From NCBI GenBank assembly GCA_047637535.1, contig JBLIKY010000084.1, forward strand, positions 1 to 9,551: DNA of 9,551 nucleotides, given 5' to 3'. The stretch comes from UBA2040 sp047637535 (GTDB taxonomy: Bacteria > Bacteroidota > Bacteroidia > Flavobacteriales_D > Crocinitomicaceae). Of this stretch, positions 1 through 6,568 are shown in pieces; the stretch's first letter is position 1, and every line of letters starts with the position of its first letter. The notes beneath the pieces were generated by a model, which saw only the letters and a list, made by a program, of their open reading frames with translations, searched no databases and had not been told where the DNA came from. A program made the position numbers and the translations under genes.

Positions 1-77
1 AAAAAACTTGATGGTCCTAATAGGCACCATGTTCATTTTCGTGATTCTTTCAAGCATAATTGTTTCTCGCAGCTTAA

Positions 78-221
78 AACAGCATTGCTAAAAACCTGCA
101 AGGTATCGAGAGCGATAAGGGACAATGCCTTTTAAGGTTCATTGTCAAAGACACTGGAATCGGAATAGCTGAGAAGAATATATACTCAGTTTTCAATGAA
201 TTTGAGCAGGCTGAAGGTTAG
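78..221 (+). pseudogene. Remnant of a sensor histidine kinase (HATPase domain, N/G1-box part)
   Basis: A 47-codon open stretch bounded by stops (TAA at 75-77, TAG at 219-221) reads as the middle of a histidine kinase ATP-binding domain. The segment VKDTGIGIAEKN (144-179) matches the G1 box, with the conserved Asp and the DTGIGI glycine motif at 150-167, and is followed by a VFNEFEQAEG F-box-like segment. In intact kinases the next residues are typically S-x-x-R-x-x-G-G-T-G-L-G-L (G2 box); here the frame stops instead, where the converging gene ends. The dimerisation/His domain and the N-box are not visible upstream. There is no start codon and no plausible leader, so it is very unlikely to make a working protein. 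A hydrophobic stretch in another frame at 11-88 might be the kinase's old membrane segment, but that is speculative. The identification rests on motif recognition only. Confidence 0.68.
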
Positions 222-1924
222 AAATAAAGACTTATAAATCCGTGTAACACGAACTCTTCACCTTGATTATCTTCATAATTGACGATATAAAAGTATGTCC
301 CTTGGTTCAGTTTCTTGCCATTTTGATTTTTCCCATCCCATACAGGAAACTTTGGATCAATTGTAAAAATAACGTTACCCCATCGATTGACGATATAGGA
401 TTCATTCAGCTTACCTCCTTTAACTTTGATTTCAAATAAGTCATTTACACCGTCTTCATTGGGCGAAAACACATTTGGCACTTCTACGCTAGGCTCATCA
501 TCGCCTTCGCCTTCGCAGCCTTCCAAAAAGAAAGTCACAATAGTATGAGTACTATCGCATCCGTTTTGATCGACGTAAAGTTGAAAGAACTTACCTTCAA
601 AGTCAACTTCATTTCCAAAAACCATAGCAGGTTCGCCATCACAAATCGGAATTTCCTCGTAAGTTGGATTTTGAGAACAATGCGCTCTAACAACCTGATC
701 TTGACAAATAGTATCTATGCAGAGCTCAAGCCCAACGACATGACAAACCACGAAAATCCCAGCGCCTGAAACCTGAGGATCAAAAACCCCTGTGGCACTG
801 TCCAAACAAGCTCCGCAATCGGCGTACCAATATCCTTGTGATTTGTCAGGATTATATTTATACGGTAAGTCGTAATCAAGAAGAGTGTCTGGTTGTTCAA
901 AATCAGCATCACCCGGAACTGTACCTCCCTGAATTTCAACTGTGCGTATTGCTGTACAACCAACAGAATCAGTTATTGTTACAGTCACAATTCCTGGACA
1001 AAGGTTATCTGCAACAGTTGTTATGTCTCCATTGGACCAAGAATAAGTATATCCAGGATAACCTCCTGTAACCACTACCTCAGCAATACCATCACAACTT
1101 CCTGCGCAAGATTCGGGCAAAGAATCTTTTACAACTTCAATTGGGTCTTGAGATCCTCCTCCCAGTGTGAGTAGCTTTATCCAATCCAGGTTTTTTTGCG
1201 AGTTTGCAAGTCCAGGAGACTCATTTGTACCCACCTCGCCAGAGACCCAATTATTTTGTTGTCTAGGGTCATTTGACACAGCGTTACTCATATAAAACAC
1301 CTTGTTATTTGCTGTTCCCGAAAAGAAAATTTGGCTATTGGTAGTGCTTGTACCCCATTGCACAACATGTGAAGGGTTTGTTCCAGTCATGTCTGCTGGT
1401 AATTGGAATGCATCTTCTGTGTCAGACATTAAAATCGTGGACCAATTTCCACCAGAAACCCAATTTGCGTTCGGGGGATAAATTTGAATATTTATTGGAG
1501 TCGAAGTAGGCGATACGATTGTGCTTTCTAATAATTGACTGTTTGCTGGAATGATTAGTACTCCGTTGTTGTCACTCATGGACTCGTCATCCTCAGGTAT
1601 AGCCGCATTTTTATTTCCATTGTCGTAAATAACAATGATTGTTCCTTGAGGAATACAATCCCAAAACGGTATATCTGCAAAACGCATGGCTCCAGTGGTA
1701 ATTCCATTGACCCCAAAGTGTCCGTTGTTGTCATCAAAAATCATGGTTCTTAGGTTCAAACAAGGCAAAGGCAAATCACAGGCTGGACTTCCACTGACAA
1801 CCAATTCGACATATTCTCCAATTCCAGGGCCTTGCGATATTTCGTTGATAATCAATTCTTGAGAAAAACTTTTTACTTGAAATGCAAGGATTACAATCAG
1901 TGAAAAGAAAAATTTTAATCTCAT
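218..1924 (-). CDS. Secreted multidomain surface protein with SprB repeat and type IX secretion C-terminal domain
   Basis: This 568-residue protein is probably exported by Sec and then by the type IX system to the cell surface. Visible parts, in order, are: a signal peptide at about 1-21 (basic start, hydrophobic core, ending SFSQ); a region beginning ELIINEISQG with GEYVELVV that resembles a lamin-tail-like (LTD) domain, followed by Asp/Asn-rich sequence to about 245; a SprB-type repeat at about 264-332 (CAGSCDG, then YSWSNG and VTITDSVGCT); a cysteine-bearing PKD/Ig-like stretch at about 336-415; a short CDG...GCDSTHT repeat at 423-467; and a C-terminal sorting domain at 483-568. The last carries VPNVFSPNEDGVNDLF, NRWGNVIF, WDG and GTYFY, the hallmarks of the gliding-motility-associated CHU_C (type B) domain. 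The substrate or partner is unknown; adhesion is plausible from the SprB repeat. It stands alone behind a terminator and has its own candidate promoter. Its 3' end overlaps the kinase relic on the other strand. Confidence 0.9.
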   Translation of the reverse strand: MRLKFFFSLIVILAFQVKSFSQELIINEISQGPGIGEYVELVVSGSPACDLPLPCLNLRTMIFDDNNGHFGVNGITTGAMRFADIPFWDCIPQGTIIVIYDNGNKNAAIPEDDESMSDNNGVLIIPANSQLLESTIVSPTSTPINIQIYPPNANWVSGGNWSTILMSDTEDAFQLPADMTGTNPSHVVQWGTSTTNSQIFFSGTANNKVFYMSNAVSNDPRQQNNWVSGEVGTNESPGLANSQKNLDWIKLLTLGGGSQDPIEVVKDSLPESCAGSCDGIAEVVVTGGYPGYTYSWSNGDITTVADNLCPGIVTVTITDSVGCTAIRTVEIQGGTVPGDADFEQPDTLLDYDLPYKYNPDKSQGYWYADCGACLDSATGVFDPQVSGAGIFVVCHVVGLELCIDTICQDQVVRAHCSQNPTYEEIPICDGEPAMVFGNEVDFEGKFFQLYVDQNGCDSTHTIVTFFLEGCEGEGDDEPSVEVPNVFSPNEDGVNDLFEIKVKGGKLNESYIVNRWGNVIFTIDPKFPVWDGKNQNGKKLNQGTYFYIVNYEDNQGEEFVLHGFISLYF

Positions 1925-1957
1925 ATTAAAGGCTTTTTTGAGCGTCAGGTTTCATAT

Positions 1958-1965
1958 CAAAGATA
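1958..1965 (-). promoter_or_regulatory. Candidate -7 box of the secreted-protein gene
   Basis: On the minus strand the bases read TATCTTTG, a perfect match to the Bacteroidota -7 consensus TAnnTTTG, 33 bases before the ATG at 1924. It lies just beyond the murI terminator, where a new promoter would be needed. The -33 element is poor: the nearest TTG is only 14 bases upstream, less than the usual 17-23. Confidence 0.5.
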
Positions 1966-1980
1966 AACATTTGAATTTAC

Positions 1981-2004
1981 AAAAAGCGATCGATTAAAGA
2001 TCGC
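1981..2004 (-). terminator. Rho-independent terminator of murI
   Basis: On the minus strand a 6-bp stem GCGATC / GATCGC (arms at 1999-2004 and 1986-1991) encloses the 7-base loop TTTAATC and is followed directly by five T (1981-1985). The murI stop codon TAA lies inside the loop, and the 5' arm is coding sequence for the last residues (R-D-L). It separates murI from the secreted-protein gene downstream. The stem is short but GC-rich for this genome. Confidence 0.75.
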
Positions 2005-2830
2005 GTATTTGAATTTGTTTTGCAACTACATCTTTACCGTAAAAAACGGTTGCTTTTTCTTCGAAGGACTCCTTAGTTTCGGTAGTTAAAAACGTGATTT
2101 TTTGCGATTTATTACATTTTTTATCTAGTTCTTCATGTCTTAGCAAGTAATCCTTAAGGCTTTTTCCTACTATTTCGCCTTGACCAATGATATTGACCGA
2201 CTTGGGTGCAATGGAAATCAAATAATCCTTGACTAAGGGATAATGTGTACAAGCCAAAACAATGAGGTCGATATTTGGGTCTTTTTTAAGAATTTTGTCA
2301 AGGTCCGCTTTTATAAATTCCCGACCAACAGTACTCAGGTGTTCATTGTTTTCAATCAGCGGCACCCACATCGGGCAGGCGTGTTCGGTAACCACTAAAT
2401 CAGGATAAAACTTCTTCAATTCGATAGAGTAACTTCCAGAATTAACGGTTCCCGGAGTTGCCATAATGCCAACATGTTTTGAGTTGGATAACTCTCCGAT
2501 CTTTTCTGTACTTGGACGAATCACTCCCAATACCCTTTTAGAAGGGTCTAAATTGACTAAATCGTTCATTTGAATACTTCTTAATGCTTTTGCAGAAGCT
2601 GTATTACAAGCAAGAATTACGAGATGACAACCTTGTGAAAAAAGATACTCGACGGCTTGTAAAGTAAATTGATAGACCACTTCAAACGAACGAGTACCAT
2701 AAGGTGCTCGAGCATTATCTCCCAAGTACAAGTAATCGTATTCGGGGAGTGATTTTTCCAATTCTTTAAGTACCGTTAGGCCTCCGTATCCAGAATCAAA
2801 TACGCCTATTGGTCCGAGCTCATTATTCAT
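1994..2830 (-). CDS. murI: Glutamate racemase MurI
   Basis: This cytoplasmic, cofactor-independent enzyme interconverts L- and D-glutamate and supplies D-Glu for peptidoglycan. With the start used here the protein has 278 residues, normal for the family. Motifs seen are VFDSGYGGLTV (Asp12, Ser13), GDNARAPYGTRS (37-48), the first catalytic cysteine in ACNTASA (Cys75), GIMATPGTVNSGSY (121-134) and the second catalytic cysteine in ACTHYPL (Cys194). An ATG 42 bases further upstream (2872) is in frame, but it would place translated sequence within the hairpin terminator at 2844-2880 and adds a non-homologous 14-residue tail, so I chose the Met before NNELGPIGVFDSG. The gene lies behind uppS-bamA-skp-skp, sharing their envelope role, but is separated from them by that terminator. 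Its own end is formed by a second terminator. Confidence 0.96.
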   Translation of the reverse strand: MNNELGPIGVFDSGYGGLTVLKELEKSLPEYDYLYLGDNARAPYGTRSFEVVYQFTLQAVEYLFSQGCHLVILACNTASAKALRSIQMNDLVNLDPSKRVLGVIRPSTEKIGELSNSKHVGIMATPGTVNSGSYSIELKKFYPDLVVTEHACPMWVPLIENNEHLSTVGREFIKADLDKILKKDPNIDLIVLACTHYPLVKDYLISIAPKSVNIIGQGEIVGKSLKDYLLRHEELDKKCNKSQKITFLTTETKESFEEKATVFYGKDVVAKQIQIRDL

Positions 2831-2843
2831 ACAGTCAATATAC

Positions 2844-2880
2844 AAAAAAAGGGTAATCCGTCGATTGACCAATTACCCTT
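2844..2880 (-). terminator. Rho-independent terminator after the uppS-bamA-skp-skp operon
   Basis: On the minus strand a perfect 9-bp stem AAGGGTAAT / ATTACCCTT (arms 2872-2880 and 2849-2857) is followed by a run of seven T (2844-2850, its first two bases shared with the stem). The 14-base loop can itself form a small GTC/GAC pairing. It begins 18 bases after the stop of the second skp-like gene and ends 13 bases before the murI ATG, so it may limit rather than fully block transcription into murI. Confidence 0.88.
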
Positions 2881-2898
2881 ATAAATATAATTTTGAGG

Positions 2899-3414
2899 TT
2901 ATTTAATACCTTCTAATTGGTCTAATTTCATCAATTCCACCATAACTTCCGCAGTGATATCAATCCCTCCATCGAAGTAAAGAGTCACTGACTCATCGAT
3001 TACGTAAGACAATTTTTTACGTTCAGCAACGATTTTCACTGCTTTTTGAACACGCTCCAAAATTGGTGCATTCAAATCTTGGCTTACTGCTTGCATTTCT
3101 CTATTCAAAGACTGCTCTCTATCTTGCAAAGATTGTTGCTTACGCATGATTTTCTCCTCTTCAATTTGTTGAATAACTGGAGACATAGATGGTCTTTCTT
3201 TTTCGTACTTAGCGTAAGCTTTTTGAAGATCCAATTCCATTTCTTGCAATTCTTTTGCTCCTGAAGTTTCAAAATCCTTCAATCTTACAATGGCAACTTT
3301 ACGAGATGGTAAAGAATCTAATAATTCTTGAGAATTAACATGACCTACTTTTTGTTGAGCCATCGCTGAAGATGCTCCAAACATTACTAAAAGTACTACT
3401 AATAACTTTTTCAT
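2899..3414 (-). CDS. skp: OmpH/Skp-family periplasmic chaperone, second copy
   Basis: The 171-residue protein has a signal peptide at about 1-19 (MKKLLVVLLVMFGASSAMA before QQ), then the family's opening VGHVNSQELLDSLP, a long charged helical region rich in Glu, Lys and Gln at about 45-115 (the coiled-coil tentacles), and a closing beta part with LSYVIDESVTLYF. By family, it is a trimeric chaperone that holds unfolded outer-membrane proteins in the periplasm for delivery to BamA. An in-frame ATG at 3447 would add 11 residues ahead of the signal peptide and overlap the previous gene by 11 bases; I prefer the ATG at 3414, 22 bases after the upstream stop. No clear Shine-Dalgarno is present; the leader is A-rich (AATAAA before the ATG). 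It is the last gene of the operon before the terminator. It is clearly diverged from the upstream copy. Confidence 0.93.
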   Translation of the reverse strand: MKKLLVVLLVMFGASSAMAQQKVGHVNSQELLDSLPSRKVAIVRLKDFETSGAKELQEMELDLQKAYAKYEKERPSMSPVIQQIEEEKIMRKQQSLQDREQSLNREMQAVSQDLNAPILERVQKAVKIVAERKKLSYVIDESVTLYFDGGIDITAEVMVELMKLDQLEGIK

Positions 3415-3436
3415 TTTATTCGTGTTTATTTTTCTA

Positions 3437-3946
3437 TTATTTAACATCTAACTCTCTCAAAACTTCATCTGAGATATCATATTTACTATCCGCGTAAACC
3501 AAATTGCTTTGATTCGCTTTATCGAAGACAAAACTATAATTTCTTTTTGAAGCAACGGTCTGCATTGCATCATAAACTTTGTCTTGTATCGGTTTTATTA
3601 ATTCTTGTCTTTTCTGAAAGTAATCCCCTTTAACACCAAACCTCATTTTTTGCATTTGCAAAGCTTCAGTTTCCAAAAGATCCATTTCGGCTTGACGCTT
3701 CTTCTTTTCTTCGGCGGGTAAAAGAACTTCTTCTCTCAAAAAGTTTTCTTTCTTCGTTTGTAAGGCATTGTACCTTTCTTCAATTTCCCTTGTCCACCTC
3801 TCTGCTAGTTTATCCAATTTTTCTTTGGCCTCACCATACTCTGGCAACTTGTTTAATATAAATTCAGAATCAATGTATCCGTATTTCTGACTAAAGGCAA
3901 AGCCCGTGCCAAACATGATTAAAAGGAATAAAATTGCATTTTTCAT
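3437..3946 (-). CDS. skp: OmpH/Skp-family periplasmic chaperone, first copy
   Basis: The 169-residue protein starts with a signal peptide at about 1-19 (MKNAILFLLIMFGTGFAFS before QK). Mature sequence opens YGYIDSEFILNKLPEY, the typical N-terminal strand and helix of the OmpH family, followed by a heptad-like charged helix at about 35-120 (KEKLDKLAERWTREIEERYN and onward) and a C-terminal strand region around NYSFVFDKANQSNLVYAD. The expected role is periplasmic chaperoning of outer-membrane proteins together with BamA, which is encoded 48 bases upstream. The 48-base gap holds no convincing promoter or terminator, so I place it in the same operon. It differs from the following copy in its N-terminal motif spacing and C-terminal tail, so the two are old paralogues rather than a recent duplication. 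Confidence 0.93.
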   Translation of the reverse strand: MKNAILFLLIMFGTGFAFSQKYGYIDSEFILNKLPEYGEAKEKLDKLAERWTREIEERYNALQTKKENFLREEVLLPAEEKKKRQAEMDLLETEALQMQKMRFGVKGDYFQKRQELIKPIQDKVYDAMQTVASKRNYSFVFDKANQSNLVYADSKYDISDEVLRELDVK

Positions 3947-3994
3947 AATGTCTAATTTAAAGTATCAAACGACAACTTGCTGTGCTTATTGCTC

Positions 3995-6568
3995 TTAGAG
4001 TTCACCGATATTAGCCCCTATCGTAAAGGTCAATTTAGGATAATAACCTTTTGCCGAGATAGAAGCATTTTCAGTGTTACTTGAGAAACCTCTTCCCCAG
4101 TAGTCTACTTTGTCAAATCCGAAACCGTAATCCAATCCAAGTAATCCAAACATTGGTAAGAAAACTCGAATACCCACTCCTGCTGCTCTTTTGACATTGA
4201 AAGGATCAAATTGTTTTACCGTTGGAAAAGTATTTGCTGCCTCAGCAAAGGCCAATGCATAGAAGGTTGCTTGAGGGTTCAAAGAAATCGGATAACGCAG
4301 CTCAAGTGAGTATTTAGCGATAAGTGGATCACCTCCGTTTGTCGACAAACTTGCGTCTTCGTATCCACGGTGAGCAATGATCTCTCTACCTCCAATTTGT
4401 TGGATACCTGATAATCCCGAACCACCTAATGCAAATCGTTCGAATGGTATAATTCCTTTCGTTGCGTTAAATGCGCCTAAGAGCCCAAATCCTATACGTG
4501 GAGTTAATACCAATTTTTTATCCGTTGACAGCGGGAAGTACCATTGTCCTGTAAATTTCAATTTGTAATATTCAAGGTATTTGTATCGTTCTTGTACAGA
4601 TTGCTGAGCAAAATCAACCCCTTGTTGAAACACCGAATATGGCACTGTTGATTTCCCAGTAAAGGTTAAGTTCGAACCAGATTGTGGATAAATCGGTGCT
4701 GATATTGAGTTTCTAGACAACACATATTTTAAACTGATGTCATTCGCTATTCCATTAGTAAAGAAATCTGGAAAACGGAAATCATCTACAACTTCATAAT
4801 AGTTGTATCCCAATTCATAATAAACTTGGAAGAAATCATCTGGAACTTTCTTTCTTCTACCAAAACCAATTCCTCCACCAGAGATAGATGTACCTGAGTA
4901 ATTTGGATTGGTTTTTAAAAGTCCTGTTGAACTTAGCAAGGTATGCGTTATATAAGTTGTCAAAGAGTTAGGTTTTTTCCCTCCTAACCATGGTTCAGTA
5001 AACGAGAAGTTGAAACTTTGATAAAACCTACCATTGGTTTGTGCTCTGATCGATAATCTTTGTCCATCACCTGCTGGAAGTGGCGCCCAAGCTTCTTTCT
5101 TCCAAAAATTCTTAGTCGAGAAATTGTTAAATGTCAAACCTAGTGTACCGATAATTGACGGACCGTTAGCCCCAACTCCACCGTACCCACCTGACAATTC
5201 GATTTGATCTGAGGATTTTTCTTCGACAATATACTCGATATCTACTGTTCCGTCTTGCGGATTAGGAAGTGGGTTGATTTGAAATGCTTGTTCGTTGAAA
5301 TAACCCAACTGCGCCAATTCTCTTTGAGTACGAATAATGTCATTACGGTTAAACAAATCACCCGGTTTTGTTCGAATTTCACGTCTGATTACGTAATCGT
5401 TGGTTTTGGTGTTTCCTTTGATGATAATGTTTTTAATTCTCGCTTCTTTGCCTTCGACAATTCTCATTTCGTAGTTGATGTGGTTATCATCTACATTCGT
5501 CTCAACCGGCGTAATTTGGAAGAAAAGGTAACCTCTATCCATGTATAAGGCAGAAATATCTCTACCGTCTTGACTTTGATACAGACGTTGCTCTAACAAG
5601 GGTTTATCGTAAACATCTCCGTATTCGATTCCTAAAACTGTATCTAAGAAAGAAGATCTGTATTTGGTGTTTCCAATCCAATTGATATCTCCGAAGTAAT
5701 ATTTTTCTCCTTCATCCACTGTCAATTTTATAATTAAATTTTTCTCATCAAGAAGATAGAATGTGTCTTCTACGAAGGCAGCATCTCTTAAGCCAATGGC
5801 ATTGAATTTATCCAACAATAAAGCCTTATCCCTTTCGTATGCAGAGATTGAAAATTTAGATCGTTTGAAAACTCTTAGTGGTCCTTTGCGTTTAGTATCC
5901 TTCATAGCCGCATAGGTTTTCCACATCGGTATTGCAGTGTTTCCTTCAATAACTATATCCTTGATTTTTACCTTCTCGCCTTTGTCAACTGTGATGTAAA
6001 AAATTTCTGAGTTATTGATTAATGTATCGATTTTACGCTCTACATCAACCGAAACAGAATAATATCCTTTCTCTCTAAAGTACCCGTTAATTTGGCTAGT
6101 GGTTTGAAAAACTAAATTCTCAGTAATTGTCTTTCCAGCAAACAAATTGATTTCTTCTCTTACTTTATCTGCTTCTCTTTTGTTTAATCCGATGAATTTG
6201 AACCTAGATAGTTTTGGTCTTGGTTCGACAAGTATCACCAAATAAATCACCCCAGCCAATTCCTTTTCGGCCGCGATTTCCACGTAAGAAAAAAGGTCTT
6301 CTTTGTATAAATTCTTTAATGCTTTTGATATGTCTTCTCCCGGAATTGTGATTTTCTGACCTTGTCTCAAACCAGCGATCAATTTAATGGCATTGTGATC
6401 AAAATTATCAGCTCCTTCAACGCGAATCGGACCTATTTCGTATTCTTTGGGCGATCGGTAGTCGATAGTCAAACCTCCACCAACAATAATTGGTTCGTTA
6501 GTTTGAGCAAATGAAGTCAGTGAAACAACGCAAAGTAGAATGCTAGATAGAAGCGCTTTTATTTTCAT
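3995..6568 (-). CDS. bamA: Outer-membrane protein assembly factor BamA (Omp85 family)
   Basis: This 857-residue outer-membrane protein folds and inserts beta-barrel proteins. It has a signal peptide at about 1-21 (ending TSFA before QTNE), then five POTRA domains at roughly 43-116, 117-197, 199-288, 290-373 and 375-450, and a 16-strand barrel from about 455 to the end. POTRA starts are recognisable by phrases such as IGPIRVEGADNF, LSRFKFIGLNK, IKDIVIEGNTAI, FGDINWIGNTKY and IKNIIIKGNTKT. POTRA3 has an enlarged segment (about 222-265, with KRKGPLRVFKRSKFS and GLRDAAF). The barrel carries HRGY at 733-736, the place of the Omp85 (V/I)RG(F/Y) loop-6 motif. The C-terminus ends in Leu (ANIGEL) rather than the aromatic residue usual in proteobacterial barrels. 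The ATG overlaps the uppS stop (ATGA at 6565-6568), so the two are translationally coupled. Two skp-like chaperone genes follow, fitting a shared assembly pathway. Confidence 0.97.
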   Translation of the reverse strand: MKIKALLSSILLCVVSLTSFAQTNEPIIVGGGLTIDYRSPKEYEIGPIRVEGADNFDHNAIKLIAGLRQGQKITIPGEDISKALKNLYKEDLFSYVEIAAEKELAGVIYLVILVEPRPKLSRFKFIGLNKREADKVREEINLFAGKTITENLVFQTTSQINGYFREKGYYSVSVDVERKIDTLINNSEIFYITVDKGEKVKIKDIVIEGNTAIPMWKTYAAMKDTKRKGPLRVFKRSKFSISAYERDKALLLDKFNAIGLRDAAFVEDTFYLLDEKNLIIKLTVDEGEKYYFGDINWIGNTKYRSSFLDTVLGIEYGDVYDKPLLEQRLYQSQDGRDISALYMDRGYLFFQITPVETNVDDNHINYEMRIVEGKEARIKNIIIKGNTKTNDYVIRREIRTKPGDLFNRNDIIRTQRELAQLGYFNEQAFQINPLPNPQDGTVDIEYIVEEKSSDQIELSGGYGGVGANGPSIIGTLGLTFNNFSTKNFWKKEAWAPLPAGDGQRLSIRAQTNGRFYQSFNFSFTEPWLGGKKPNSLTTYITHTLLSSTGLLKTNPNYSGTSISGGGIGFGRRKKVPDDFFQVYYELGYNYYEVVDDFRFPDFFTNGIANDISLKYVLSRNSISAPIYPQSGSNLTFTGKSTVPYSVFQQGVDFAQQSVQERYKYLEYYKLKFTGQWYFPLSTDKKLVLTPRIGFGLLGAFNATKGIIPFERFALGGSGLSGIQQIGGREIIAHRGYEDASLSTNGGDPLIAKYSLELRYPISLNPQATFYALAFAEAANTFPTVKQFDPFNVKRAAGVGIRVFLPMFGLLGLDYGFGFDKVDYWGRGFSSNTENASISAKGYYPKLTFTIGANIGEL

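Noticed and set aside
1..135. Plus-strand reading frame open from the window edge to the stop at 133-135
   Set aside because: The translation (44 codons, rich in His, Lys and Cys) resembles no family I know, and a frame of this length can occur by chance; it could be a gene end only if sequence to the left supports it.
545..1174. Several plus-strand and alternate-frame reading frames of 74-93 codons inside the secreted-protein gene
   Set aside because: They lie wholly within a well-supported gene on the minus strand, show no family motifs or leaders, and have composition expected of antisense shadows.
2831..2872. Longer murI with start at 2872
   Set aside because: It would run translation through the terminator hairpin and add 14 residues not typical of glutamate racemases.
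3415..3447. Longer second skp-like protein starting at 3447
   Set aside because: It would put 11 polar residues ahead of an otherwise ideal signal peptide and overlap the preceding gene.
5255..5548. 97-codon plus-strand reading frame inside bamA
   Set aside because: It is antisense to conserved POTRA4-POTRA5 coding sequence and has no recognisable domain.
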